64,000 bases of DNA. It comes from Sphingobacterium athyrii (GTDB lineage Bacteria > Bacteroidota > Bacteroidia > Sphingobacteriales > Sphingobacteriaceae). Shown here piece by piece: positions 50,249-58,976 of this stretch; position 1 is the stretch's first letter; the number at the start of each line of letters is the position of its first letter. A program made the position numbers and the translations under genes. Below the pieces are notes generated by a model. That model did not search any database and was not told the origin of the DNA. It saw only the letters and a program-made list of their open reading frames with translations. The stretch covers positions 55,685 through 119,684 of the forward strand of contig NZ_QCXX01000012.1 of the NCBI RefSeq assembly GCF_003071065.1. Reading direction: 5' to 3'.

Positions 50249-51478
50249 ATGATGGAATCTAACTTTCTAAAACAGCTTTTTCAACAAGAATTCACCAAGA
50301 TCGTCGCTGTAATTTCAAAACGTTTTGGGCTACAACACATCGAAACTGCCGAAGATATTGTCAGTGAGACTTTTTTGCTGGCTACGGAATCATGGCAAAC
50401 GAAAGGTTTGCCCGCAAACCCAACCGCCTGGCTGTATACTGTAGCTAAACAGAAAACCTTAAGTCACTTTAGAAGGAATAAAATTTTCGAAGACAAAGTG
50501 ATTCCGGAAATACATCAAAATCAGCGTGCCGTGGATTATACCGATGAATTTAGTTTCACACAAGAGAACATCAAGGATAGTCAGTTAAAGATGCTGTTTG
50601 CCATCTGCACTCCTGCGATTGCCAGTGAAGCCCAGATAGGTCTTGCACTGCGGATTCTCTGTGGTTTTGGGATTGAAGAAATTGCCGAAGCCTTTCTTTC
50701 AAACAAGGAAACCATCAACAAACGGTTGTTCCGGGCAAAAGAAAAGCTTCGCACAGAAAAGATCCAGCTTGAATTGCCTTCTGAAAAGGAAATCGTGAAA
50801 AGGCTGGATAACGTATTGCATATTATTTACCTTTTGTTTAACGAAGGGTACTACTCCAAGACCCAGAATGAGATTCTGAGAAAGGATCTGTGTATTGAGG
50901 CCCTACGCCTGGCGCTCATGTTATCCACTTACGAAAAGACAAATGTCCCCAAAACGAATGCACTCATCGCGTTAATCTGTTTTCACTCCTCACGCTTCGA
51001 TGCCCGACACAGTATCGATGGAGAGTTCATTCTGTATGAACAACAAAATGAGAAACTTTGGAACCAAGCCTTAATCAATCAGGGAATTTATTTTTTGAAT
51101 CTGTCGGCAGATGGCGATCAATTGACCTCCTACCATATCGAAGCAAAAATTGCACAGTGGCATTGTGCAAAAGCAGATACCGTAGAAAAATGGAACGAAA
51201 TCCTTCAGCTTTACGATCGTTTGCTGGCGGTGAATTATTCGCCGGGTGCAGCACTCAACAGAAACTTTGCCTTATACAAAGCTAAAGGTCCAAAAACTGC
51301 ACTGACCGAGGCAAAAAAACTAAATCTAATGGATAACCACTTTTATTATACACTCTTGGGAGAGCTCTATAAGGATATAGATCGACAAAAAGCAATCGCG
51401 AACTTTCAGCGTGCACAGGCATTGGCAAAAAGCTCCCTGGAACAGGAAACTATCCAACGCAAGATCAATATGCTGTAA
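50249..51478 (+). CDS. ECF sigma factor of the ECF42 type (C-terminal TPR-like extension)
   Basis: 409 residues. Region 2: VISKRFGLQHIETAEDIVSETFLLA (pattern at about 19-43) with TAWLYTVAKQKTLSHFRR (about 60-77); region 4 includes GFGIEEIAEAFLSNKETINKRLFRAKEKLR (within about 139-168). Residues about 180-409 form an extended helical region, as in ECF42 with DUF6596 and TPR-like repeats, which is thought to act in place of an anti-sigma factor. The pairing with the DGPF protein supports the type. It probably directs RNA polymerase to promoters of this small set, including the CMD gene. Confidence 0.9.
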   Translation: MMESNFLKQLFQQEFTKIVAVISKRFGLQHIETAEDIVSETFLLATESWQTKGLPANPTAWLYTVAKQKTLSHFRRNKIFEDKVIPEIHQNQRAVDYTDEFSFTQENIKDSQLKMLFAICTPAIASEAQIGLALRILCGFGIEEIAEAFLSNKETINKRLFRAKEKLRTEKIQLELPSEKEIVKRLDNVLHIIYLLFNEGYYSKTQNEILRKDLCIEALRLALMLSTYEKTNVPKTNALIALICFHSSRFDARHSIDGEFILYEQQNEKLWNQALINQGIYFLNLSADGDQLTSYHIEAKIAQWHCAKADTVEKWNEILQLYDRLLAVNYSPGAALNRNFALYKAKGPKTALTEAKKLNLMDNHFYYTLLGELYKDIDRQKAIANFQRAQALAKSSLEQETIQRKINML

Positions 51479-51532
51479 AGTTCGCGATCCGTTACACTTT
51501 GTCAGCTCTTATAATCAGCTGATTCTTATGCC

Positions 51533-52075
51533 TTAGCTGATCATAGATCCCTTTTTTGAGTTTTGCCAATACGTCATAAAAAGTTCGTAAAGTTCGCTGG
51601 GTTCGATTGCTATCACAGAAGCCGAGTACATGATATTTAGCTGTTGTGACGCTTCATCATAAGCCATTTTCCATAACATCGCTGGAAGCCGGTCTTTATA
51701 ATTGGAAGCATTGCCTAAAGTGACAATCACTAACGTATCTCCACCTACTTTCTGTAAGTTTATTGCTGTGACGTCATCCCAATTACCGGCACCGAAAGCT
51801 TTTGCCATTGGTGTAGTTTTTCCGGAGAAATGACTTTTATGTAATGAAATCTGCGCAGACTTGTCCCGAAGACTTAATAAGCTATTCACCAAGAGACCTA
51901 GCATTATAAGCAATATTCCGCCCGAGAATACCGCAGGTTTCACTTTTAGTTCACCGTCAAATATTCCGATACAGTACAAAAAGAGCAATAAAAGAACGAT
52001 ACAAATCACGCCTGACAGGCTTAGAAGCTTAGCAGTTTTGCTTCTATTTCTATATAAGTTTACTTCCTGATCCAT
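51533..52075 (-). CDS. Membrane protein with PH-like cytosolic part (STM3941-like)
   Basis: 180 residues from the ATG at 52075, next to the stop of the upstream lipoprotein gene. Two hydrophobic helices (about 17-37 and 48-66) are followed by a soluble domain with GAGNWDDVTAINLQKVGGDTLVIVTLG (pattern from about 95) and ending in Ile/Tyr-rich strands. The arrangement resembles the STM3941-like family of small membrane proteins. Co-transcribed with the lipoprotein gene at one base distance. Function unknown. Confidence 0.68.
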   Translation of the reverse strand: MDQEVNLYRNRSKTAKLLSLSGVICIVLLLLFLYCIGIFDGELKVKPAVFSGGILLIMLGLLVNSLLSLRDKSAQISLHKSHFSGKTTPMAKAFGAGNWDDVTAINLQKVGGDTLVIVTLGNASNYKDRLPAMLWKMAYDEASQQLNIMYSASVIAIEPSELYELFMTYWQNSKKGSMIS

Positions 52076-52076
52076 T

Positions 52077-52610
52077 TTAGTTGCCCCAGTTGACATTAAG
52101 ATTATGCTTTTCGGCATACGCTTTTCCTAGAACATATACCTCATCAAATGTTTTATCAATCCCCGGCATGTAATCGTGCTGTATTTTTTGTAGCAATGCC
52201 TGCTTTTCTTCAGCAGATCCCTTTGTATCACAAAGTTTAGCATAAGCAGTATACTCATTTTTATAGACTGGCAGCACCTTTTCAAATAAGGCGATGGATT
52301 TTTCTTTTAATGCTTTTGCATCATCATCCGAAACATTGAGTGCATTGATATCTTTTAATGCTTTCTCTACTGTCTGGATCTTGATGTCCACGGATTTCTG
52401 CGCCTCATCACCTGCGTTCTTACTCGCGGGGATATCGGCAAATTCAACAGTCTCCTGTTCGAGGCGTTTACCAAAACGATCAGGAGCAAAATCGGCTATA
52501 AGATTGGTATTTAGAACAACTTTTCCGAAAAAATTTTCTGGGCTTGGAGCTTGGCAGGCGGTGAAAAATAGACTCGCCGACATGAAAATAACAAATAGTA
52601 AGTGCTTCAT
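52077..52610 (-). CDS. Uncharacterised lipoprotein
   Basis: 177 residues. MKHLLFVIFMSASLFFTACQAP is a lipoprotein signal with Cys at about 19. The rest is a helix-rich soluble part with many Lys and Ala and a segment KDINALNVSDDDAKALKE (about 87-104). It ends one base before the ATG of the membrane protein gene downstream, so both are in one operon. No family recognised. The upstream palindrome TTAACTAATATTAGTTAA (52634-52651) may control it. Confidence 0.72.
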   Translation of the reverse strand: MKHLLFVIFMSASLFFTACQAPSPENFFGKVVLNTNLIADFAPDRFGKRLEQETVEFADIPASKNAGDEAQKSVDIKIQTVEKALKDINALNVSDDDAKALKEKSIALFEKVLPVYKNEYTAYAKLCDTKGSAEEKQALLQKIQHDYMPGIDKTFDEVYVLGKAYAEKHNLNVNWGN

Positions 52611-52633
52611 ATAAATTTTTATTTTGTCCGAAA

Positions 52634-52651
52634 TTAACTAATATTAGTTAA
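52634..52651. promoter_or_regulatory. Perfect 18-base palindrome in the divergent spacer
   Basis: TTAACTAATATTAGTTAA, 24 bases upstream of the lipoprotein start and 159 bases before the hypothetical gene at 52810. No loop and no T-run, so an operator is more likely than a terminator. Confidence 0.55.
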
Positions 52652-52809
52652 ACCGGCAAACCATCCAATTCTTCACTATTGCATCCTTAATAGGCTAAAA
52701 AAACGTATACCGCACCAACCCCGATATTATCTTTTGCATTTCACTTGACCAACACGCTAAATTTTAATAATTTAGCAGTTATAGAACAACAGATTAAAAA
52801 CCGCTGATT

Positions 52810-53622
52810 ATGGGCTTTGATATTAGTTACCATCCTATTTCTGAAGAACAGATTAACGCCTGGTACTTTGAATTGATTGCAAATCCTGAAAAAATAGAAA
52901 CGCTGGCATCCGAGTATCAAATTGATGATTTCTATAAAACAAAATATCAGGACACCATAAACGCCGGTCGGGAAACAGATCAAAATGATTATTTCGACAA
53001 AACACATGGTTTCTTTATCGCCGTCGTTCAAGGTTTTTTTGAGACCTATTTCTATGTCCGTGGCGGCGCATTATCTTTTTCAACGAATACACTATTAGAT
53101 TCCTATTATAAAAAATGGGAAGAATTTATTCCAATAGCTTCGCTCACAAAAAAAATACAAAACAAGCTTATTGAAAATTATTGCTCCGGCGTATATATTT
53201 CAGCCGATCAGGTCATTCGCCTGTTGGAAGACTATCACCATAATCCTGAAATTAGGTCGGAATTGGATCAATTATTTTCTGAGGGACGCATCACGATTTT
53301 CTTAAAGGCATTGAATTTTGCCAAAGAGCGTGGTCTAGGCCTCCTGGAAGCTACAGAAGTTGTGGAACCTCAGCCTTTTGATCTGAATGAGTCTAAAAGT
53401 TATTCTAATCTCTTTAACTGCGACAAAGAAGGTCCATTGCTTTATCAAACCACAGCATTCGAGCAGATCAAAGACATCGAACAGCGTAATGGTCTCCCTG
53501 AAAATGAGATTCTACCCAATGTGAAAGTTGAAAAAGTACATGTAGATCCTGCGGAAACAGATACGGAGAATACACATGAAATCAGCAAAAAGAAAAACTT
53601 CTGGAAGCGTTTATTTGGTTAA
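52810..53622 (+). CDS. Uncharacterised cytosolic protein
   Basis: 270 residues without signal or membrane segments. The first part MGFDISYHPISEEQINAWYF (1-20) and GFFIAVVQGFFETYFYVRGG (about 66-85) look like a compact helical domain; the C-terminus ends KKKNFWKRLFG, a basic amphipathic tail. I do not recognise a family. Placed between a palindrome and the SRPBCC remnant, without a partner gene. It could be an accessory or immunity-type gene; the sequence alone does not say. Confidence 0.7.
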   Translation: MGFDISYHPISEEQINAWYFELIANPEKIETLASEYQIDDFYKTKYQDTINAGRETDQNDYFDKTHGFFIAVVQGFFETYFYVRGGALSFSTNTLLDSYYKKWEEFIPIASLTKKIQNKLIENYCSGVYISADQVIRLLEDYHHNPEIRSELDQLFSEGRITIFLKALNFAKERGLGLLEATEVVEPQPFDLNESKSYSNLFNCDKEGPLLYQTTAFEQIKDIEQRNGLPENEILPNVKVEKVHVDPAETDTENTHEISKKKNFWKRLFG

Positions 53623-53641
53623 ATCCGAGCACAGAGAGACA

Positions 53642-53803
53642 ATGTTACAAATCCCACCGACACATTCACCTGACAATGAAATCCTTAGCTCCAGGATCGT
53701 CCACGCAGCGATAGACCGGGTCTTTGAGGCTTGCGCCAATCCCGCTCATTTGGAAAATTGGTTGGGGCCTGCAGGATTTACCAATACCTTCGAAGAATTT
53801 TAA
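53642..53803 (+). pseudogene. Truncated SRPBCC (AHSA1-like) gene remnant
   Basis: 53 codons from ATG 53642 to TAA 53801-53803. ILSSRIVHAAIDRVFEACAN (pattern at about 14-33) and LENWLGPAGFTNTFEEF match the first third of AHSA1-type SRPBCC proteins, which normally run to about 140-150 residues. The frame stops directly after the FTNTFEEF strand, and the following DNA belongs to a different gene. So the 3' two thirds are missing. An alternative upstream ATG at 53576 overlaps the preceding gene. Two intact SRPBCC genes are elsewhere in the window. Confidence 0.7.
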
Positions 53804-53834
53804 CCCCTTTCGTCCACTCCTATTATTCGCTGCC

Positions 53835-54923
53835 ATGTACCTTGTTTTATTCCTTATCATTGCTTTTTTTGCGGGATTAAATTATCTACTTCGTTCCGCT
53901 GTTAAAAAGCAAAATAAAAAGATATCTTCCGTTGAATATACTGTTGTTATTGGCTACATACTATCCATAGCTTTATTTGGAGCTGGTCTGTTGACCCATT
54001 CGAGTCAATATCATGAGGCCGTCGATCCCGTTGATGGCGCCTGCTACCTACCTTTTGGTGGGAAACATGCCTTATCGCTGTTTATCTATTTTGTTGCTTT
54101 CAATGTTGCTGTAATCGCCGTTTGGATAAAGGGCCGGCAAATACCACCGATCCCTTTAGTCCTTGCCCTTATTATTTTGATGTTGGGATCTATAATCAGT
54201 ATCTTTGTGCTGACTCAGGTAAGCTATCACGATACATCAACCTTAAGTAGCTATGTCGGGAATGAAGGAACCTTTTACTTTATTTTCACACCGCTTTTCT
54301 GTTTTTGTTTTGGCATAGGTTTTATCTGGAAGATCATTCAGGAGGAGAAGGCAACAGCGATCCACAGAAACTATCGAAATCCCATACTGAACAAGATCAA
54401 TAGGCAGCTTTCGTCCAAGATGGACTATCCGGTATGGGCGCTGATCTTACTCGTTCCTTTCTTTGTCGTCATGACTGCTATTCTTATCCTATTTGGCCAG
54501 GATAGTGACTCAATGGCCAAAGTATTCACCGAGACCACTACCTGGGCTTTTTCTCAGAAAATGCATCCACCTATTTTAGACCATCGGGGACATTACCTCT
54601 GTACCGTGGCAGCAAAAGGTGATCCAGCAATTGTAAAACCCTTACGCTTAGGGAATCGGCATGGAAATACGATCATCGTTAACCGTCAACTGTTGGTGGC
54701 CAATGCCTTTGAGGAAATCTTAAGCGACCTATCTCCCAAGTTGCATCGTTATGTACGTTATTTTTACGACAGATACGGATACAACATCTCTACCAGAATC
54801 AACTCGGTCGGGGCATCAAACCTAACCTATAGGGTAATGAAACCACTTGAGTATACTTTTCTCTTCTTCCTTTATCTATTTTATGTAGAGCCCGAGAAGA
54901 AAATCGCCAAGCAATACACCTAA
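53835..54923 (+). CDS. DUF6688-like membrane protein
   Basis: 362 residues from the ATG at 53835; the longer open frame would run through the SRPBCC remnant. About five to six membrane helices cover 1-230. The C-terminal part contains the conserved set GHYLCTVAAKGDPAIVKPLRLG (about 251-272), VNRQLLVANAFEEIL (about 280-294), HRYVRYFYDRYGYN (about 302-315) and MKPLEYTFLFFLYL near the end. This set is what I recall for DUF6688 proteins; the name is tentative. Function unknown. Cysteine and histidine residues in GHYLC may suggest a membrane enzyme. Confidence 0.65.
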   Translation: MYLVLFLIIAFFAGLNYLLRSAVKKQNKKISSVEYTVVIGYILSIALFGAGLLTHSSQYHEAVDPVDGACYLPFGGKHALSLFIYFVAFNVAVIAVWIKGRQIPPIPLVLALIILMLGSIISIFVLTQVSYHDTSTLSSYVGNEGTFYFIFTPLFCFCFGIGFIWKIIQEEKATAIHRNYRNPILNKINRQLSSKMDYPVWALILLVPFFVVMTAILILFGQDSDSMAKVFTETTTWAFSQKMHPPILDHRGHYLCTVAAKGDPAIVKPLRLGNRHGNTIIVNRQLLVANAFEEILSDLSPKLHRYVRYFYDRYGYNISTRINSVGASNLTYRVMKPLEYTFLFFLYLFYVEPEKKIAKQYT

Positions 54924-54996
54924 TCATTTCAATCTTTACATCCTTCAAATAAGCACCAATATTCAATGCATTGGAGGATCATGACATTTTTTTTAT

Positions 54997-55563
54997 ATGG
55001 ATCAGACAGATTATTTTATTGTCCTAACCGGGGGACCCGGAGTCGGCAAAACTACATTACTCAACAAGCTAAAAAAAGAAGGCTATAGAACCGTGCCCGA
55101 AGAAGCACGTCGAATCATTCAAGAACAGGTGGCAAAAAACGGCGATGGCTTACCTTGGAAGAATAAGCAACATTATGCCTCATTAATGTTGGCAGCGTCC
55201 AATGCTCGTTACCTTCTCGAAATCAAAGAAAACACCCAACGCCAAGAGTATGTCTTTTTTGACCGAGGTATTCCAGATACACTCGCCTATATCGACATGG
55301 AAAAGTTAACTGTTGCAGCTCCCTTACTTGAAGAAGCTAAAAAATACCGTTATCATAAAAAAATATTTATCCTTCCGCCATGGCAGGAAATTTATGAAAC
55401 CGATCATGAGCGAAAGCAGACTTGGGAAGAAGCCGAAGCTACATTCCATCAGATGAAAAGTGTCTATGAACGGCTTGGATATGAGGTCATAGAAGTACCT
55501 AAAACATCCGTCGAACTACGCTATCAATTTATTTGCGAATCGCTCGGGTTAGCTACTCACTGA
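54997..55563 (+). CDS. AAA-type ATPase / kinase-like protein (AAA_28)
   Basis: 188 residues. Walker A GGPGVGKTT (about 11-19); EEARRIIQEQ (about 35-44) and YVFFDRGIPDTLAY (about 84-97, with the Walker B-like Asp) are typical of the AAA_28 group, whose relatives are NadR-like and other nucleotide kinases. ILPPWQEIYETDHERKQTW is another conserved stretch. It probably phosphorylates a nucleoside or small metabolite, or hydrolyses ATP. Its end overlaps the convergent TMEM175-like gene by seven bases. Confidence 0.82.
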   Translation: MDQTDYFIVLTGGPGVGKTTLLNKLKKEGYRTVPEEARRIIQEQVAKNGDGLPWKNKQHYASLMLAASNARYLLEIKENTQRQEYVFFDRGIPDTLAYIDMEKLTVAAPLLEEAKKYRYHKKIFILPPWQEIYETDHERKQTWEEAEATFHQMKSVYERLGYEVIEVPKTSVELRYQFICESLGLATH

Positions 55564-56135
55564 TCTTTCATTAAGGTTTCGATGCGACGATCCGGAATTA
55601 ACCACATGATGGCTACTGTACCATACATCAACAGACTGACGTACGGATTTATAAAAGATATACCGATCCCGAGAAAATACAAGGCTGTAGAAATGTTCTC
55701 CTTGGTCTTCGATTTGACGGCACGTTTTAAAGCGGACTCTTCTCCTTCCGTCTGGACCGCAAAATATTCAACAATATTGTAGGCTACGGAACACATGATC
55801 AATACAACGCCATAGGCAATAATGGGATCACGTTCAAAATGGGATTCACCAATCCAGTTGGTTGTCAAAGGCATCAAGGAGAGCCAAAATAAAAGGTGTA
55901 AATTTCCCCATAATACTTTCCCATTGACTTTCTGAACAATCTGAAAAAGATGATGGTGATTATTCCAATACAGCCCGACATAGACAAAACTGACTACATA
56001 GGAGACGATTTTGGGAAACAGGGGTTTTAAACTTGCAAAAGTGTAACCTTCAGGTACTTTTAGTTCGAGTACCATAATGGTAATGATGATGGCCAATACG
56101 CCATCACTAAATGCTTCCAGCCGACTTTTAGTCAT
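55557..56135 (-). CDS. TMEM175-family (DUF1211) potassium channel-like membrane protein
   Basis: 192 residues, about six membrane helices. The start KSRLEAFSDGVLAIIITIMV (about 3-22) contains the R-x3-FSD motif of helix 1 that forms the pore gate in bacterial and lysosomal TMEM175 channels; YWNNHHHLFQ (about 57-66) is also typical. It conducts K+ as a tetramer in known bacterial homologues. Its start overlaps the upstream beta-barrel gene by eight bases on the same strand. Confidence 0.9.
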   Translation of the reverse strand: MTKSRLEAFSDGVLAIIITIMVLELKVPEGYTFASLKPLFPKIVSYVVSFVYVGLYWNNHHHLFQIVQKVNGKVLWGNLHLLFWLSLMPLTTNWIGESHFERDPIIAYGVVLIMCSVAYNIVEYFAVQTEGEESALKRAVKSKTKENISTALYFLGIGISFINPYVSLLMYGTVAIMWLIPDRRIETLMKDQ

Positions 56136-56847
56136 TGTTATAAATCGGAGTTAAAAACTGATATTGCAGTCCCAGGCGAAACACATTCAATCGTGCCGGC
56201 CCGGGATCGGCGCCAAGCATTCCATCATGATAATCCTTCAAGCCCCAAGAATAGCCTGCAAAAATCGTATAACGGTCATAATTGACATTAAACTGTAATC
56301 GCGGGCGGATATCGACATCAATTACTTTACCTCTATCCCGTTCAAAACTTGTCTTATTGCCACTCTTATCTTCGATACTTCCGTTTTCCTTGATGCTCAA
56401 CGTCTTCGCTACATCAACACCGAATTGCATATCCATTGTCATCGGTTCAAAATAAACACGATAGCCGACAAAGGGATTAAAATTCAAAAATTGTTGGTTG
56501 AGCTTGGTCAGTCCACGACTGCCATTTGCGAATTCGTTGCCTTCTAGGTCAACCTTGGTCTGTAAACGTTCAAAAGCACCTTCTACACCTAAAAGAAAAT
56601 TATTTGCAAAGACATAACGGTAGTTCACTGCAGCCCCCAAATTAATTCCATACTTTTTACCGTAAGGATTATTGGTATAATAATCCTGCTGACCAGAGCC
56701 ATTTAAAGTGCTTTTAGCGATGCTTCCAGACCCCGTAAAATTGGAGACACCGGAAGTTACACCGACACGAAGTTCATGGGATTGTGAAAAAGCCGCAAAC
56801 GGAACGATACAGGCTATACATGCAAGAAGTAAAAATCTCTTCATCAT
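56128..56847 (-). CDS. Outer-membrane beta-barrel protein (OmpA/OprF N-terminal-like)
   Basis: 239 residues with signal peptide MMKRFLLLACIACIVPFAAFSQ. The remainder is a series of alternating strands (VGVTSGVSNFTGSGS, INLGAAVNYRYVF, FVGYRVYFEPMTMDM, RPRLQFNVNYDRYTIFAGYSWG) with a final strand ending in LGLQYQFLTP. It has the look of an eight to ten strand barrel, such as an outer-membrane porin-like protein family. Ligand not known. Co-transcribed with the TMEM175-like gene. Confidence 0.82.
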   Translation of the reverse strand: MMKRFLLLACIACIVPFAAFSQSHELRVGVTSGVSNFTGSGSIAKSTLNGSGQQDYYTNNPYGKKYGINLGAAVNYRYVFANNFLLGVEGAFERLQTKVDLEGNEFANGSRGLTKLNQQFLNFNPFVGYRVYFEPMTMDMQFGVDVAKTLSIKENGSIEDKSGNKTSFERDRGKVIDVDIRPRLQFNVNYDRYTIFAGYSWGLKDYHDGMLGADPGPARLNVFRLGLQYQFLTPIYNND

Positions 56848-57032
56848 AAAAATATAAAAACAATCTAAAATTAAGAAAATTTAGGCGATTGAGCTCACAT
56901 TGCCATTTTATTTTTCAAACAATTATTTCTTGTTCTATCATGCCGAATACGCTGTCAAATTCAGGTAGTCAAATAAGTCCTTCTTTTCCATATTTCTTGA
57001 ACTACATCAATGGAATTGAATCAAATGGACTT

Positions 57033-57040
57033 TAATTTTG
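57033..57040 (+). promoter_or_regulatory. -7 box upstream of the osmC gene
   Basis: TAATTTTG matches TAnnTTTG and lies 27 bases before the ATG at 57068. It overlaps the first codon of the alternative TTG start at 57038, which argues for 57068. Confidence 0.5.
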
Positions 57041-57067
57041 TTGTATCAAATCAAAGGAATACATCGT

Positions 57068-57490
57068 ATGAAATATATCTTAGAGAATCCTGTCAGCGGT
57101 CATATTGGCCAGCAAAAATATAAAACGACCATTCTATGGCGCAACGGTGAATTGATTACCGATGAACCTGAAAAATTGGGTGGCAAAGATCTCGGGCCTG
57201 ACCCATACACCCTATTGGTCTCTTCCCTCGTTTCCTGTACATTAGCAACCTTACGGATGTATATTGACAGAAAAGAACTTCACATCGATGAAATACAAGT
57301 CACGGCCAATATGTATTTACGAATTGAAAAAGAGCAAGTAGTGACCTATTTTGACCGAGAAATTTCATTCGGGCATGCAATCGAAGAAAACACGGTATTA
57401 CGTTTACAGCAAATTGCTGATGAATGTCCGATTTCAAAGATATTAAAAGGTAATGCCGTGGTAAATACAATCATGAAAACAAACAATTAA
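57068..57490 (+). CDS. OsmC-family peroxiredoxin-like protein
   Basis: 140 residues from the ATG at 57068. The two Cys of the OsmC/Ohr fold are in SLVSCTLATLRMY (about 51-63) and DECPISKIL (about 119-127). These reduce organic or fatty acid hydroperoxides. GGKDLGPDPYTLLVSSL (about 37-53) is the typical entry to the first Cys helix. It is followed without spacing by a 105-residue gene, and pirin is next. Promoter box at 57033. A TTG start ten residues earlier was rejected. Confidence 0.9.
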   Translation: MKYILENPVSGHIGQQKYKTTILWRNGELITDEPEKLGGKDLGPDPYTLLVSSLVSCTLATLRMYIDRKELHIDEIQVTANMYLRIEKEQVVTYFDREISFGHAIEENTVLRLQQIADECPISKILKGNAVVNTIMKTNN

Positions 57491-57808
57491 ATGAAAAATT
57501 TAATCATTATTTTGTTCGGAAAAAACGAGGAAATTCTCCACACACTACAGCGGATCATAACAGGTACAAATGGCTGGCAAGCGGTCATTCAACAAGATCT
57601 CCTCACTTGTAAGAAATACCTCTCCAGTTACCCTGGCGACATCCTGCTGCTGAGCTCAGGTTTATCAACACAGGAAGAAACCGAGATCATAGACCATCTT
57701 TCTTATTTAGACCATCCAATTGGTTTGATAAAACATTATGGCGGTGGAAGTGGACTTTTGAAAAATGAAATCTATAGTTTATTCCCAGATTTGATTCCTG
57801 ACAAATAA
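57491..57808 (+). CDS. Uncharacterised small protein, receiver-like
   Basis: 105 residues, whose ATG follows the osmC stop directly (57488-57490), so it is coupled. MKNLIIILFGKNEEILHTLQ (1-20) then GDILLLSSGLSTQEETEII (about 49-67) reads like a response-regulator-like alpha/beta fold with the alternate strand-helix order, but the acidic triad and phospho-Asp are not present. It ends LFPDLIPDK. No family recognised. It may be a small helper of OsmC; that is inference from coupling. Confidence 0.65.
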   Translation: MKNLIIILFGKNEEILHTLQRIITGTNGWQAVIQQDLLTCKKYLSSYPGDILLLSSGLSTQEETEIIDHLSYLDHPIGLIKHYGGGSGLLKNEIYSLFPDLIPDK

Positions 57809-57908
57809 ATGAATTCACCGGGAATGTTCTGTTTTTTTCGGTTATTAAACCAGTTCAATGAGAAACACTCCTTAGCAGGCTAATTTTGAATACATAAATC
57901 GTAAGATC

Positions 57909-58787
57909 ATGAATAAAAAAAACTTTATAAAAAAGGGACTTTTAGGTTCCGGAATATTTGCATCAAGTACTGAGTCAGCAGATGTCATGAAGAATGACAT
58001 CGATGAAATAGAACCTTTGGAAACACTGGATGCCAATGCGTTGCAATACAACTCCGATCAACTGGAAAACCATAGTGTACTACACAAAGCAACAAGCCGG
58101 GGTTATGCGGATCATGGCTGGTTGCGGAGTAACCATACCTTTAGTTTTGCCAATTACCATAATCCCGAACGTATGCATTTCGGTGTACTCCGGGTACTGA
58201 ATGATGATATTGTTGCCGAAGGCAGGGGGTTCGGATTGCATCCGCACGACAATATGGAAATTATCAGTATTCCCTTGGAAGGGGACCTGGAGCATGAAGA
58301 CAGTATGGGCAATCAGGCCATCATCCGAAAGGGAGATATCCAGGTGATGAGCGCAGGAACAGGTATCATGCATAGTGAGTACAATAAAAATACCGATCAG
58401 ATTGTTAAATTTCTGCAGATCTGGGTCTACCCGAACCAACGCAATGTAGCACCCCGATACGATCAGATCACCTTGGACAAATCACAAAGACACAATAAGT
58501 TTCAACAGATCCTCTCACCTGATCCTGCCGACGAAGGAGTATGGATACATCAGGATGCGTGGTTTCATATGGGTAATTTTGACAAAGGTGTCGAAACAAA
58601 TTACAAAGTTAAGCAAGCTGGAAATGGCGTTTATATTTTCGTCTTAAGCGGAAGCGTCAACGTAGCGGGACAAGAGTTGGAAACGAGAGATGGCTTTGGT
58701 ATCTGGGACGTTTCGGAAATTAAACTCATGGCCACTTCGCCCGATACGGAGATCCTCCTGATGGATCTTAACATGATATTAAATTAA
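57909..58787 (+). CDS. Pirin-family protein with N-terminal extension
   Basis: 292 residues. The double cupin core begins near 60 with SRGYADHGWLRSNHTFSFANY, then GFGLHPHDNMEIISIPLEG (about 107-125; His-x-His metal ligands and Glu) and GTGIMHSEYN (about 152-161, His), the pirin metal site. The second cupin covers about 195-290. The first 25 residues NKKNFIKKGLLGSGIFASST look like a weak twin-arginine-like or lipid-directed extension, though KK instead of RR. Pirins have been reported as quercetinase-like or regulatory. Close to OsmC, thus a stress role is possible. Confidence 0.88.
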   Translation: MNKKNFIKKGLLGSGIFASSTESADVMKNDIDEIEPLETLDANALQYNSDQLENHSVLHKATSRGYADHGWLRSNHTFSFANYHNPERMHFGVLRVLNDDIVAEGRGFGLHPHDNMEIISIPLEGDLEHEDSMGNQAIIRKGDIQVMSAGTGIMHSEYNKNTDQIVKFLQIWVYPNQRNVAPRYDQITLDKSQRHNKFQQILSPDPADEGVWIHQDAWFHMGNFDKGVETNYKVKQAGNGVYIFVLSGSVNVAGQELETRDGFGIWDVSEIKLMATSPDTEILLMDLNMILN

Positions 58788-58923
58788 TGCACTATCATCT
58801 GGGAGCGACAAATAAGCGAGATACGATCAAAATAGGGCCTCACTTTATTGCTTTTACCGTCGGCTAAATCCAGCGGTATGCGTAAGCCAGATGCTCGTAT
58901 TCCTGATCGGATTACCATTGCAT

Positions 58924-58955
58924 AAAAAAGGGGAATGTTAACATTCCCCTTTTTT
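58924..58955. terminator. Bidirectional terminator between pirin and GH31 genes
   Basis: Perfect 32-base palindrome, arms 58924-58939 and 58940-58955, with core GGGGAATGTT / AACATTCCCC and runs of six A and T at the ends. It serves both convergent genes. Confidence 0.9.
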
Positions 58956-58976
58956 ATCGTCGTTGCAAAATCTACT

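Noticed and set aside
53724..53834. Upstream start of the DUF6688-like protein at 53724
   Set aside because: The extra residues are read from the SRPBCC remnant in another frame; the ATG at 53835 opens directly with a membrane helix.
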